This document shows positions 8,710 through 17,107 of a stretch of 64,000 nucleotides of DNA, piece by piece. The position numbers were made by a program, and so were the translations under genes. Numbering within the stretch: the first letter of the stretch is position 1; the number at the start of each line of letters is the position of its first letter. This DNA is from Microbacterium sp. GCS4 (lineage in GTDB: Bacteria; Actinomycetota; Actinomycetes; Actinomycetales; Microbacteriaceae), in contig NZ_LGYE01000002.1 in NCBI RefSeq assembly GCF_001262495.1, positions 114,368-178,367 of the forward strand, read 5' to 3'. The notes beneath the pieces were generated by a model, which was not told the DNA's origin, did no database searches, and saw only the letters and a list, made by a program, of their open reading frames with translations.

Positions 8710-9135
8710 TCAGCCTGTGACGGTGATCTGCACGTCCGGGGTGCCGCCGGCCTCCATCCACGCGAGGGACGTCTCGAGGATCCCCCGGAGCACGTCCAGA
8801 TCGATCAGCTCGAGATCCTTGATGTAGACGCAGCTCGCGCCGGTGGTGTGCGGGCCGAGAGAGCTCAGCGCCTCCGCGTGCGCGTCGGTGCCTTCGAAGA
8901 GGTAGATGGTCGTCGCGGCCGCCCGGGGCGCGAACCCGAGGAGTCCGCTGTCGCCCTCCGTGCCGGTGGGGTAGCGGTAGTGGCAGGATCCGAAGCCGAT
9001 GATCGTCCCCCAGGTCGCGGGCGCGCGGCCGGAGACCTCCTGCATGAGTGCGGTGAGGGTCTCGGCGTCGCGTCGCCGGCTCGCCGGCGTGGCGCGAGCG
9101 ATCAGGCCGGCGACGTCGTCGCCCGTGGGCTTCAC
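8710..9135 (-). CDS. DUF1801 domain protein
   Basis: A 141-residue soluble protein matching the DUF1801 fold. It has an N-terminal helix (AETLTALMQEVSG), then TWGTIIGFGSCHYRYPTG, a hydrophobic strand (ATTIYLF) and a C-terminal VLRGILETSLAWM helix. DUF1801 resembles the iron-chaperone/frataxin-like YdhG fold, and its function is unknown. The GTG start overlaps the TGA of the upstream HhH-GPD gene by four bases, so the two are translationally coupled and form an operon. Longer readings of this frame run through the glycosylase gene and are not credible. Confidence 0.8.
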   Translation of the reverse strand: MKPTGDDVAGLIARATPASRRRDAETLTALMQEVSGRAPATWGTIIGFGSCHYRYPTGTEGDSGLLGFAPRAAATTIYLFEGTDAHAEALSSLGPHTTGASCVYIKDLELIDLDVLRGILETSLAWMEAGGTPDVQITVTG

Positions 9136-9707
9136 GCCTTCGCGGCCTTGGCCGCGGCCTTCATGGCCTTCTTGTGCTCGCGCACCTTGGTGAGGGACTC
9201 GGGGGAGACGATGTCGGCGACGCTGCGGAACGAGCCCTCCTCGCCGTAGGCGTCGGCCGCTTCGCGCCACCCCTCGCCCGCGAACCCGTACTGCTTGCCG
9301 AGCAGGGCCAGGAAGATCTTCGCCTTCTGCTCCCCGAACCCCGGCAGAGCCTTCAGGCGCTTCAGAACCTCGGCGCCGTTCGGGTCGCCCTGGGTCCACA
9401 GCGCCGCCGCGTCACCGCCCCAGTGGTCGACGAGGTCCTGGCACAGCGTCTGGACGCGGGTCGCCATGGAGCCGGGGAAGCGGTGCACGGCCGGGGTGGT
9501 CTTGAACGCCTCGAGGAACTCCTCGGGGTCCATGCCGGCGATGGATGCGGCGTCCGCCGCGCCGGTGCGCTGCTCGATCTTGAGGGGCCCGGCGAACGCG
9601 GTCTCCATCGGCACCTGCTGGTCGAGCAGCAGGCCCACGAGGAGGGCGAGCGGGTTGTCGGTCAGCAGCGCGTCGGCGGCGGTGTCTCCGGTGATGTGAA
9701 GGGCCAT
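9132..9707 (-). CDS. HhH-GPD-type base-excision repair protein
   Basis: A 191-residue protein of the uncharacterised HhH-GPD family common in actinobacteria. It contains a first helical segment (LLVGLLLDQQVPMETAF) and the helix-hairpin-helix DNA-binding signature LKALPGFGEQKAKIFLALLG near residues 120-140. The C terminus is rich in lysine and alanine (KKAMKAAAKAAKA). I do not see the conserved aspartate or lysine that would fix it as a bifunctional glycosylase, so substrate and activity are open. The start at MALHITG is preferred over a codon 27 bp upstream. It leads a two-gene unit with the DUF1801 gene. Confidence 0.83.
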   Translation of the reverse strand: MALHITGDTAADALLTDNPLALLVGLLLDQQVPMETAFAGPLKIEQRTGAADAASIAGMDPEEFLEAFKTTPAVHRFPGSMATRVQTLCQDLVDHWGGDAAALWTQGDPNGAEVLKRLKALPGFGEQKAKIFLALLGKQYGFAGEGWREAADAYGEEGSFRSVADIVSPESLTKVREHKKAMKAAAKAAKA

Positions 9708-9901
9708 GCGTCCAGTGTGACAGTCCCTGTTCACAGACGCTGCAGTCGCCGCGCGACGGGGCCTTCGATCCGGGCGATGGAGATCTTGACCTCGGCGATC
9801 TCGGCCCGGATCGCGGAGCGCGGATGCGCGGACGACGGTCTCCGTGGAGAAGTCTCGCTCGGGAGCGGCCGTGGAGGGAGGGTTCCGGCGGGGCCTGTGA
9901 T

Positions 9902-11209
9902 TCAGGCGGTCGCTGCGTCGTCCGGAATCGCGGTCTGCGCGGGCTCGACCGGCTCGAGGCCGTACAGCGTCGAGAGCGCGGCGGCGAACTCGTCTGCGCG
10001 ACCGGCGTCGGCGAGCTCGTGGGCGCGCGTCGTCGGTGCGTGGAGGAGCACCCCGGCGAGGTGGCGCAGCGCCTGCTCGACCTTTCCGTCCTCGTCTCCA
10101 CGCGCGCGGGCGCGGTCGATCTCGGAGTCGAGCAGCGCGAAGATGTGCGAGCGCAGCGCGACCACCGACGGGGTGACGCTCTGGCGACTGCCGACCACGT
10201 GGAACGTGTCGGCGGCCTCGCGGACGACCGAGCGCGCGGCATCCGTCGCCTGCAGCTCCTCGAGCGGCGCGTGCAGGCTGATCGTCTCGAGGTCGAGCAG
10301 CGAGACGCCCTCGAGCGCGGCGACGGCCGGATCGACGTTGCGCGGCATGCCGAGGTCGATCACGAGCTGGCTGTGCGAGGTCACGGGGCAGCCGACGGCG
10401 GAGAGCCCGGTCGGAGCCTCGAGCTGCGCGGGCGTCAGCACCGGCTCCGTGGCCGTCGTGCAGGTGATCAGCAGGCTCGATCGTGAGGCGACACGCGCGT
10501 AGTCCGCAGCCGCGACGGCACGGAGGCCGTGCTTCGCGGCGAACTTCTCGGCGCGTCCGGACGGCGAGTACACCGAGATGTCGACGGCGCCGCGCTCGCG
10601 CAGCGTGGCCAGGGTCACGGCCGCGTACGCGCCGGTGCCGACGAGCAGCACCCGCTCTGCCGACCAGTCCGCGATCCGGCTGTCGGCGAGTTCGAGGGCG
10701 AGGCGCACGAGCGATCGGCCGGCGCGACCGAGGGCTGTCACGTTCTTGACCTTGCGCTGAGCCTGGCTCGCGCGCTGGAACAGTCGCTCCAGCTCCGGCG
10801 ACGTCGTGCCGTCCTTGCGGGCGCTCTTGAGCGCGCGACGAACCTGGCCCGCGATCTCGCCCTCGCCGGACACCACGGATTCGAGCCCCGAGGCGACCGA
10901 GAACAGGTGCTCGGCCACGTGGCGGCCGGAGTGCACCTCATAGGCGCCGTCCAGCTCGGCGACGGTGATGCCGGTCGCGGACTCGACGGCCTCGAGCACG
11001 GCCTCGACGCCGATCGCGCCGGCCGCCGTGACGGGCTCGTCCATCTCGACGTACGCCTCGAAGCGGTTGCACGTCGCCAGCACGACAGCACCCTGCACGC
11101 ACGACGCTGCGTCCACCACGGTGGAGGCGACGTCGTCGGGGGTGCGGCTCAGGCGTTCGAGCAGTTCGAAGGAGGCGGTCTTGTGACTCGCCGTGACACA
11201 CAGCAGCAC
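9902..11209 (-). CDS. hemA: Glutamyl-tRNA reductase
   Basis: A 435-residue cytoplasmic enzyme that reduces glutamyl-tRNA-Glu to glutamate-1-semialdehyde with NADPH, the first committed step of C5 heme synthesis. The catalytic cysteine is in [12 protein letters not shown], near residue 47. The substrate-binding [13 protein letters not shown] follows near residue 115. The NADPH domain carries [12 protein letters not shown], and a C-terminal dimerisation helix closes the protein. The start is GTG at 11209. On the minus strand a TAGACT -10 box lies only six bases before it, so the message may be leaderless. It is divergent from hemE, and the two promoters share a 62-bp gap. Confidence 0.96.
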   Translation of the reverse strand: MLLCVTASHKTASFELLERLSRTPDDVASTVVDAASCVQGAVVLATCNRFEAYVEMDEPVTAAGAIGVEAVLEAVESATGITVAELDGAYEVHSGRHVAEHLFSVASGLESVVSGEGEIAGQVRRALKSARKDGTTSPELERLFQRASQAQRKVKNVTALGRAGRSLVRLALELADSRIADWSAERVLLVGTGAYAAVTLATLRERGAVDISVYSPSGRAEKFAAKHGLRAVAAADYARVASRSSLLITCTTATEPVLTPAQLEAPTGLSAVGCPVTSHSQLVIDLGMPRNVDPAVAALEGVSLLDLETISLHAPLEELQATDAARSVVREAADTFHVVGSRQSVTPSVVALRSHIFALLDSEIDRARARGDEDGKVEQALRHLAGVLLHAPTTRAHELADAGRADEFAAALSTLYGLEPVEPAQTAIPDDAATA

Positions 11210-11271
11210 CCCATGAGTCTACCCCTCCTCACGCACAGGTCGGTCGGAGAGCGGGATGGGAGGATGGAGAC

Positions 11272-12291
11272 ATGGCCCTCTCCGACGCCCCGCTGCTGCG
11301 CGCCCTCACCGGTCCCCGTCCCGATCGCACCCCCGTGTGGTTCATGCGGCAGGCCGGCCGCTCGCTGCCCGAGTACCGTGAACTGCGGGTCGGGACGCGG
11401 ATGCTGGATGCCTGCCTCACGCCCGATCTGGCCGCCGAGATCACCCTCCAGCCCGTGCGTCGGCACGGTGTGGACGCCGCCGTGTTCTTCAGCGACATCG
11501 TGATCCCGCTGCGCCTCGCGGGTGTCGACGTCGAGATCGAGCCGGGCCGAGGGCCCGTGTTCGCGAATCCGGTGCGCTCGGCCGCGGACGTCGAGCGCAT
11601 CACCGCGATCGACCCCGAGTCCCTGGACGGCACGGCGGTGGCCGAGGCCGTGCGCATCGTCGCGGCCGAGCTCGGCGACACCCCGGTGATCGGATTCGCG
11701 GGCGCGCCGTTCACGCTCGCCGCCTATCTCGTCGAGGGAGGCCCGTCGAAGGAGCACCTGCGGGCGAGGGCCATGATGCATGCGGACCCGGAGTCCTGGG
11801 ACCGCCTGGCCGGATGGCTCGCGGGCGTCTCGCGGCGGTTCCTCGAGATCCAGCGCGACGCGGGAGCGTCGGTCGTGCAGCTGTTCGACTCGTGGGCCGG
11901 GTCGTTGAACCCCGCCGACTACCGGCGCTTCGTCGCCCCGCATTCGCACGCCGCGCTCGCGGGCATCGGCGTGCCGACCATCCACTTCGGCGTGGGGACA
12001 GGTCCGTTCCTCGCCGACATGCGCCTCGACGGCGTGGCCGACGGCGTGGGCGTCGACTGGCGTCTGCCGCTCGACGAGGCCGCGGCGATCGTCGGACCGG
12101 ACACCGCGGTACAGGGCAACATCGACCCGGCACTGCTATCGGCGCCCTGGCCTGTGCTCGAGGCGCACGTGCGCGATGTGCTCGAGCGGGGACGAGCGGC
12201 GAAGGGGCACATCCTCAACCTCGGTCACGGCGTGCCGCCCGAGACCGATCCCGACCAGCTCACCCGGATCGTGGAGCTGGTGCACTCATGA
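11272..12291 (+). CDS. hemE: Uroporphyrinogen decarboxylase
   Basis: A 339-residue cytoplasmic enzyme that converts uroporphyrinogen III to coproporphyrinogen III by four decarboxylations. The N-terminal signature is clear ([20 protein letters not shown], with the conserved arginines). The second signature [17 protein letters not shown] lies near residue 145, and the C-terminal [14 protein letters not shown] is typical. Length is normal. The ATG follows a GGATGGGAGGATGGAGA purine-rich region. The last 20 codons lie in the first copy of a 65-bp tandem duplication, and its TGA overlaps the ATG of a 22-codon frame made by the second copy. Confidence 0.96.
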   Translation: MALSDAPLLRALTGPRPDRTPVWFMRQAGRSLPEYRELRVGTRMLDACLTPDLAAEITLQPVRRHGVDAAVFFSDIVIPLRLAGVDVEIEPGRGPVFANPVRSAADVERITAIDPESLDGTAVAEAVRIVAAELGDTPVIGFAGAPFTLAAYLVEGGPSKEHLRARAMMHADPESWDRLAGWLAGVSRRFLEIQRDAGASVVQLFDSWAGSLNPADYRRFVAPHSHAALAGIGVPTIHFGVGTGPFLADMRLDGVADGVGVDWRLPLDEAAAIVGPDTAVQGNIDPALLSAPWPVLEAHVRDVLERGRAAKGHILNLGHGVPPETDPDQLTRIVELVHS

Positions 12292-12361
12292 CCCGCGTGC
12301 CGCCCGAGACCGATCCCGACCAGCTCACCCGGATCGTGGAGCTGGTGCGCTCATGACCCGC
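12232..12361 (+). repeat. 65-bp tandem duplication at the hemE/hemY junction
   Basis: Units 12232-12296 and 12297-12361 differ at one base (GTGCAC versus GTGCGC near the end). Each holds the hemE 3' coding end plus TCATGACCCGC. Because 65 is not a multiple of three, the extra copy is read in a new phase as a 22-codon frame (see separate entry). Removing one unit would leave hemE directly overlapping hemY by ATGA. Confidence 0.95.
12288..12356 (+). CDS. 22-codon frame created by the duplication, coupling hemE to hemY
   Basis: The ATG at 12288 overlaps the hemE stop (ATGA). The frame then re-reads the duplicated hemE tail ([15 protein letters not shown] and so on) and stops at a TGA that overlaps the hemY ATG in the same ATGA manner. 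It therefore restores an unbroken chain of translational coupling across the duplication. A peptide function is unlikely; it probably acts as a coupling relay, or is a neutral by-product. I infer translation only from the two overlaps. Confidence 0.45.
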   Translation: MTRVPPETDPDQLTRIVELVRS

Positions 12362-13999
12362 GCCGAGGGGAGTGCCGGGAGTCCCGACGAGGCTTCCGCT
12401 GCCGAGAGCTCGCGGATCGAACTCGAAGCACGCGCCGCTCGCGCGGCCGAGCGTCACGTCGTCGTGATCGGCGGCGGCATCGGCGGACTCATCGCCGCGC
12501 GGGAGTGCGCCAAGGTGGGTATGAGGGTCACGGTGCTCGAAGCGGGGGATGCCGTCGGCGGCGCGATCCGCCGCGCCGAGCTGGACGGCGTCGTGCTCGA
12601 CGCGGGCGCCGAGAGCTACGCGACCCGCGGAGGACATGTGCGAGCGCTCCTCGCCGAGCTCGGGCTGTCCGATCGCATCGTCGCGCCCGCGGCGGGCGGT
12701 GCCTGGCTCGCGGGGATCCCCGGCGTCGGCGCCGCACCCCTGCCGGTCGGCGGCATCCTCGGCATCCCGAGCAACCCCTTCCAGGAGGATGTGCGCCGGA
12801 TCATCGGGTGGTCGGGAGTGTGGCGCGCCTACCTCGACCGCATCCGTCCGCCGCTCACGATCGGCCACGATCACAGCCTCGGCAAGCTCGTCCGCACCCG
12901 AATGGGGGCGAGGGTGTCCGACCGTCTCGTGGCTCCGGTGACCACGGGCGTGTACTCGGCGTCGCCTGAGGACGTCGACGTGGATGTCGCGGCGCCCGGG
13001 CTGAACGCGGCCCTCACCCGTGTCGGCTCGCTGTCGGGCGCGGTGCAGGTGCTGCGCGATGAGGGCGCCGCTCGGGCGGCGCAGGCGAAGTCCCCCGGCG
13101 CTGCCGTCGAGGGCCTCATCGGAGGCATGAGCGTGCTCGTCGAGGCGCTCGTCGCCGACATCGAGAAGCTCGGCGGCGAGGTGCGCACCGGGGTACCGGT
13201 GACGAGTGTGGTCCGCGAGGGCGAGACATGGCGCGTCGCCATGGGCCGGTCGGCCGATGCGGGTGCGGTGCAGCCGGCGGACGCGGGTGCGGTGTCTCCG
13301 GAGGATGCGGGTGCGGTGTCTCCGGAGGATGCGGGTGCGGTGTCTCCGGACGCTGCGGGTGCATCGCGCACGCACGAGAGCGAACCCCGCGAACTCGCCG
13401 CTGACGGAATCGTCGTCGCCACGTCCGAGAGCGTGGCCCGCACCCTGCTCGCCGCCGCCGTCACTGCGCTGGCGAAGACCGACGCCGCCGATGCCCCCGA
13501 GATCGAGATCGTCACGCTGCTGCTGTCGGCAGGGGCGCTGCAGGGCGCTCCGCGCGGCACGGGGGTGCTCACGGTGCCCGGGAGTCACACCGCCAAGGCG
13601 CTCACCCACTCGAGCGCGAAGTGGACGTGGCTGCAGGATGCTGCGGGAGATCGACACGTCGTGCGCGTGTCGTTCGGCGCGCAGGGCGAGCCCGCGGCGA
13701 CGGCGGGGCTCGATGACGCAGAAGCAGCCCAGCTGGCGTTGCGGGAGGCCGGGGCGCTTCTCGGGACGTCGTTCACCGATGGGCATCTCCTCGCCGCCCA
13801 TCGGTCGCGGTTCGTGCAGGCCCAGCCGGCTTCGATCATCGGCTCCGGAGACCGACGGGATGCTGCGCGCGCGGCGGTCCGCGCCGTGCCCGGCCTAGCC
13901 GTCGTCGGCGCGTGGATGGCCGGCACCGGCCTCGCCCAGGTCGTCCCCGACGCGCACGACGAGGCCGACCGCCTGCGCCGGACGCTCCTCTGGGAGTGA
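12353..13999 (+). CDS. hemY: Coproporphyrinogen III / protoporphyrinogen oxidase (HemY family)
   Basis: This 548-residue FAD enzyme oxidises a porphyrinogen to a porphyrin. HemQ is encoded downstream, so the physiological substrate is expected to be coproporphyrinogen III (CgoX). The dinucleotide-binding motif VVIGGGIGGLIAARE lies at about residues 37-51 after a 35-residue polar lead. The C terminus shows AVVGAWMAGTGLAQVV, the second flavin-contact region. The protein is longer than typical (about 460-480 residues), partly through a repeat insert at about residues 301-338. Translation starts at the ATG of the duplicated junction. It probably belongs to the hemE operon. Confidence 0.92.
   Translation: MTRAEGSAGSPDEASAAESSRIELEARAARAAERHVVVIGGGIGGLIAARECAKVGMRVTVLEAGDAVGGAIRRAELDGVVLDAGAESYATRGGHVRALLAELGLSDRIVAPAAGGAWLAGIPGVGAAPLPVGGILGIPSNPFQEDVRRIIGWSGVWRAYLDRIRPPLTIGHDHSLGKLVRTRMGARVSDRLVAPVTTGVYSASPEDVDVDVAAPGLNAALTRVGSLSGAVQVLRDEGAARAAQAKSPGAAVEGLIGGMSVLVEALVADIEKLGGEVRTGVPVTSVVREGETWRVAMGRSADAGAVQPADAGAVSPEDAGAVSPEDAGAVSPDAAGASRTHESEPRELAADGIVVATSESVARTLLAAAVTALAKTDAADAPEIEIVTLLLSAGALQGAPRGTGVLTVPGSHTAKALTHSSAKWTWLQDAAGDRHVVRVSFGAQGEPAATAGLDDAEAAQLALREAGALLGTSFTDGHLLAAHRSRFVQAQPASIIGSGDRRDAARAAVRAVPGLAVVGAWMAGTGLAQVVPDAHDEADRLRRTLLWE
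13253..13366 (+). repeat. 24-bp in-frame tandem repeat inside hemY
   Basis: Four 24-bp units plus a partial fifth (13253-13276, 13277-13300, 13301-13324, 13325-13348, then 13349-13366). The third and fourth units are identical. They encode (A/E)DAGAV(Q/S)P, an Ala/Asp/Gly/Pro linker at residues about 301-338. The repeat keeps frame and interrupts the region between the two halves of the FAD/substrate domains. A family-typical protein would lack it. Confidence 0.92.
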
Positions 14000-14083
14000 A
14001 CTCGGGGCTGAAGGGGGTAGGTGCAGCGGGCTCGCTCGTTCCGAATGCGAACCGGGCTCGTGTGTCAACCCTCTACGCGATAG

Positions 14084-14099
14084 ATGCCGAAATCGGCAT
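14084..14099. promoter_or_regulatory. Palindrome upstream of the YtxH-like gene
   Basis: ATGCCGA-AA-TCGGCAT is a perfect inverted repeat in the 187-bp gap after hemY, directly before a TTACGCT -10-like element. It could be an operator for the three-gene envelope unit or a short hairpin ending the hemE-hemY message. Nothing else recognisable lies in this gap. Confidence 0.45.
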
Positions 14100-14186
14100 A
14101 CGGCGTTACGCTGGACACCTGGCTGGCGGCGCCGAGCCGCCGGGTCGCCCCCGGGCGATCGCACCGGAACAACGTGAGGAGACCCC

Positions 14187-14618
14187 ATGAAGGGGAAGAT
14201 CGGACTCGTCGTAGGACTCGGCGTGGGATACGTCCTCGGAACGCGCGCCGGACGTGAGCGCTACGAGCAGATCAAGACGCAGTGGCTCAAGGTGTGGCAC
14301 CTCGATCCGGTGCAGGAGCAGGTCGAGAAGGTCAAGGGCTATGTCGGCGACAAGGCCGCCGCGGTCCCGGGAGCGATCTGGTCGGGCGTGCAGAAGGTCG
14401 TGCGCTCGGCGAACGGCGGAGGCACGGCGGGGCAGCGCCTCGACGCAGCCGTGGCTGCCGGCAAGAAGGCCGCGGACGACATCGTCGACGCGACCGAGGA
14501 TGCGGTGGAAGAGACCAAGTCCGCCGCCAAGAAGCCCGCCGCGAAGAAGCCGGCTGCGAAGAAGCCGGCATCCAGCCGATCGACGTCGTCGCGTTCCACG
14601 ACGAAGTCCGGTGACTGA
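14187..14618 (+). CDS. YtxH-like membrane-anchored Lys/Ala-rich protein
   Basis: A 143-residue protein. Residues 3-20 form a glycine-rich hydrophobic segment (GLVVGLGVGYVLGTRAGRER), the hallmark of YtxH-like proteins. An amphipathic helical part follows, and the tail has three near-identical KKPA repeats (AAKKPAAKKPAAKKPA) and a Ser/Arg/Thr end. The tail is basic and disordered and could contact nucleic acid or anionic envelope polymers; this is inference. It leads a tight unit with a holin-like and a DUF3618-like gene, three bases upstream of the next start. Function is unknown, and similar trios are seen in other actinobacteria. Confidence 0.8.
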   Translation: MKGKIGLVVGLGVGYVLGTRAGRERYEQIKTQWLKVWHLDPVQEQVEKVKGYVGDKAAAVPGAIWSGVQKVVRSANGGGTAGQRLDAAVAAGKKAADDIVDATEDAVEETKSAAKKPAAKKPAAKKPASSRSTSSRSTTKSGD

Positions 14619-14620
14619 CC

Positions 14621-15028
14621 ATGGCCCGGGGCTACCGCGATCGCGCGGATGACAGTCTGCTGTCGCTCATCGGCGACCTTCCCGAGCTGATCGGGAACCT
14701 GGTCAAGGCCGAGATCGACGCCGGGAAGAAGTGGGTCGCGAAGACCGCGAAGGGTGCCGGGATCGGCGCCGTGTGGTTCGTCGTCGCGCTGTTCTTCCTG
14801 TTCTGGGCCGTGCCCGTGATCCTCGTGTTCGCGATCGCGGGTCTGTCGTCGTGGTGGCCGGTGTGGCTGTCGGCGCTCGCCGTGTTCGGCATCCTCCTGC
14901 TCGCCGTGCTGTTCTTCGCGCTGCTCGGCATCCTGAAGTTCCGCAAGGTGCTCCGCCGCGAGAATCCCGCCCAGGCGGTCGGCGCAGACCTCCGACTCGT
15001 GAAGGAAGCCGGCGATGACGAACTCTGA
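14621..15028 (+). CDS. Holin-like (actinobacterial phage holin family) membrane protein
   Basis: A 135-residue protein with an N-terminal amphipathic part (LLSLIGDLPELIGNLVKAEIDAG written in two halves: LLSLIGDLPELIG and NLVKAEIDAG) and two strong transmembrane helices (about residues 45-68 and 73-103). It ends in a basic and acidic tail. This is the layout of the chromosomal family annotated as phage holin superfamily 6 in actinobacteria. No phage genes are nearby, so lysis is not implied; a general envelope role is more likely. Its 3' end overlaps the next gene by 14 bases, showing co-translation. Confidence 0.8.
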   Translation: MARGYRDRADDSLLSLIGDLPELIGNLVKAEIDAGKKWVAKTAKGAGIGAVWFVVALFFLFWAVPVILVFAIAGLSSWWPVWLSALAVFGILLLAVLFFALLGILKFRKVLRRENPAQAVGADLRLVKEAGDDEL

Positions 15029-15326
15029 CAACTCCCTGCGATCGTCTCGATCAAACGTCACGATGGCGACCCTGCCGAAGACGGCGGTGCCCGCGGGCAT
15101 CGCCGATCCGGTGGAGTCGGCTCGTGCGGAGCTGAAGGCGGCTCTCGCCGCGATCGAGGTGAAGGGGAACTTCCCGCGCCGCATCGACAAGGCATCGAAG
15201 CGGGCGGTGGGCAAGGCCCGTGCGTTCGCGGACCGCAACCCCGCGGCGGCGACTGCCGCATCCGTCGCTCTCGCCGCCGTCGTCGGCGGAGCTGTGTGGG
15301 TGATCGCCCGGGCGCTGTCGCGCTGA
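15015..15326 (+). CDS. DUF3618-like small membrane protein
   Basis: A 103-residue protein with a helical region centred on ESARAELKAALAAIEVKGN, a basic stretch (PRRIDKASKRAVGKARAF) and one C-terminal transmembrane helix (about residues 78-100). This matches the general plan of DUF3618 proteins, which sit beside YtxH-like and holin-like genes in actinobacteria. The 14-base overlap with the preceding gene supports the start and an operon. The function is unknown. The three-gene set sits within the heme block, between hemY and hemQ. Confidence 0.72.
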   Translation: MTNSDNSLRSSRSNVTMATLPKTAVPAGIADPVESARAELKAALAAIEVKGNFPRRIDKASKRAVGKARAFADRNPAAATAASVALAAVVGGAVWVIARALSR

Positions 15327-15408
15327 GTAAGAGCGGGTTCTCCCGGCTGCGAACGACCCGGGTCCCTCCGCGTTCGCTACTCCTTCGCAAAGGGGGCAGA
15401 CTGGACAC

Positions 15409-16086
15409 ATGTCCGATGAGCGCGAAGAGAACCCGTCCGGCTTCACCCTGTGGGCCGTGTGGCGGCGCAACCCCGATGTCCCGGTGACCGAGTCCGACTC
15501 GACGGAGCTCGAGACGATCGCGGGCTACATCGAGGACTCGGGCGTGACCGTGCGCGGTTTCTACGACGTATCCGGTCTGAAGGCCGACGCCGATCTCATG
15601 GTGTGGCTGCACGGTGAGACCGCCGAGGAGCTGCAGCGTGCGCTGCGCCGCCTGCGTCGCACCGAGCTGCTGCGTTCGCTGCTGCCGGTGTGGAACGTCA
15701 TGGGGGTGCACCGCGACGCGGAGTTCAATCGCGCGCACGTGCCGGGATTCCTCCGCGGCGTCGAGCCGAAGGACTGGTTGTGCCTGTATCCGTTCGTGCG
15801 CACGCCGGAGTGGTATCTCGCGCCGGAGGAGGAGCGTCGGAAGATGCTCGCGGATCACGGCCGCAAGGGTGCGGCGTTCACGGGCGTCATCGCGAACACG
15901 GTCGCGGCCTTCGCGCTCGGCGACTACGAGTGGATCCTCCCGATGGAGGCGGACGACGTCACCGACCTCGTCGACATGATGCGCGACCTGCGCTACACGG
16001 ATGCGCGCCTCTACGTGAAGGAGGAGGTGCCCTTCTACACGGGGCGCCGACTCCGGTTCGACGAGATCGCGGACGTCCTGCAGTAG
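15409..16086 (+). CDS. hemQ: Coproheme decarboxylase (heme synthase) HemQ
   Basis: A 225-residue protein of the chlorite dismutase-like superfamily. It catalyses the last step of the coproporphyrin-dependent pathway, oxidative decarboxylation of coproheme to heme b with hydrogen peroxide. Key residues line up with the actinobacterial enzyme: Tyr127 in LCLYPFVRT, His110 seventeen residues before it (RAHVPGFL) and His150 twenty-three after it (LADHGRKG). These are the spacings of the distal His, catalytic Tyr and proximal His in Corynebacterium diphtheriae. A CAGACT -10 box seven bases before the ATG suggests a leaderless message. hemC follows seven bases after the stop. Confidence 0.95.
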   Translation: MSDEREENPSGFTLWAVWRRNPDVPVTESDSTELETIAGYIEDSGVTVRGFYDVSGLKADADLMVWLHGETAEELQRALRRLRRTELLRSLLPVWNVMGVHRDAEFNRAHVPGFLRGVEPKDWLCLYPFVRTPEWYLAPEEERRKMLADHGRKGAAFTGVIANTVAAFALGDYEWILPMEADDVTDLVDMMRDLRYTDARLYVKEEVPFYTGRRLRFDEIADVLQ

Positions 16087-16093
16087 GTCGTCC

Positions 16094-17107
16094 ATGAGCA
16101 TCTCGATCGACCGTTCCGCCCCCATCCGCCTGGGCACCCGACGCAGCGCGCTCGCGCAGGCGCAGTCGGGTCATGTCGCAGCCGCGCTCGAGAAGGTATC
16201 GGGCCGCGCGGTGGAACTCGTCCCGATCACGAGCGAGGGCGACACGAACCGCGCCTCGCTGTCGGAGATCGGTGGGCAGGGCATCTTCGCCACACGCCTG
16301 CGCGAGGCTCTGCTCGCGGGGGAGTGCGACTTCCTCGTGCACTCGCTCAAAGACCTCCCGACGGCGATCCCCGACGGTCTCGTGATCGCCGCGACGCCGG
16401 TGCGCGAGGATGCGCGGGACGTCGCGATCACCCGTGGGGGCACGCCGCTCCACGAGCTGCGATCGGGGAGCAAGGTCGGCACCGGTTCGCCGCGTCGCAT
16501 CGCGCAGGTGCGTCGACGGTCGCCGCACGCGAAGGTCGTCGACCTGCGCGGCAACGTCGACTCCCGTCTGCATCGCGTCGCCTCGGGCGAGCTCGATGCC
16601 GTCATCCTCGCCGCCGCGGGTCTCTCGCGTCTCGGCACGGACTCGCCCCTGCGGCGGGAGGAGCTCGGCCTCGCCGAGTGGCCGACCGCACCGGGGCAGG
16701 GTGCGCTGGCGATCGAGACCCGCACGGATGCGCCCCAGGAGCTGCTCGATGCGCTCGCAGAGCTCGACGATCACGACACCCGGGTGGCCATCACGGTGGA
16801 GCGCGCGGTGCTGGAGGGTCTCGATGCCGGTTGTCAAGCCCCCATGGCCGCGCACGCGGTTCTGCAGGGCGACGAGATCCGCGTCAGGACGGTCGTCTAC
16901 GCCCCCGAAGGGGAGCGTCGGATCGGCCTCGACGTCACCGAGGTGCTGAACGGGGAGTATATTCGTCGGAACGGCAGTGGCAATGGGGCGGATGCTGCCG
17001 ATGGTGCAGACCCGATGCACGCAGCGCGCGAGCTCGGGTTGACTGTTGCCCGTCGGCTGCTCGAACAAGGGGCGGCTGACCTTGTTTCCCGAGAGCATTC
17101 TTCATGA
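16094..17107 (+). CDS. hemC: Porphobilinogen deaminase (hydroxymethylbilane synthase)
   Basis: A 337-residue cytoplasmic enzyme that joins four porphobilinogen units into hydroxymethylbilane. Visible features are the N-terminal IRLGTRRSALAQAQS, the HSLKDLPTAIPDGLV loop near residues 83-97, the arginine-rich GSPRRIAQVRRRSP region, and the dipyrromethane cofactor cysteine in LDAGCQAPMA. Length is slightly above average because of a C-terminal Asn/Gly/Ala-rich segment near residues 292-310. It is followed by hemD with an ATGA overlap. Confidence 0.96.
   Translation: MSISIDRSAPIRLGTRRSALAQAQSGHVAAALEKVSGRAVELVPITSEGDTNRASLSEIGGQGIFATRLREALLAGECDFLVHSLKDLPTAIPDGLVIAATPVREDARDVAITRGGTPLHELRSGSKVGTGSPRRIAQVRRRSPHAKVVDLRGNVDSRLHRVASGELDAVILAAAGLSRLGTDSPLRREELGLAEWPTAPGQGALAIETRTDAPQELLDALAELDDHDTRVAITVERAVLEGLDAGCQAPMAAHAVLQGDEIRVRTVVYAPEGERRIGLDVTEVLNGEYIRRNGSGNGADAADGADPMHAARELGLTVARRLLEQGAADLVSREHSS

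Noticed and set aside
9708..9901. Open minus-strand frame after the hemA stop ending ISIARIEGPVARRLQRL
   Set aside because: It has no ATG, GTG or TTG start with a ribosome-binding site before the next stop upstream, and begins only as a continuation past the hemA stop; treated as non-coding.
14621..15028. Holin-like gene as a sign of a prophage
   Set aside because: No lysin, integrase, terminase or structural phage genes are near, and this family is chromosomal and common in actinobacteria.
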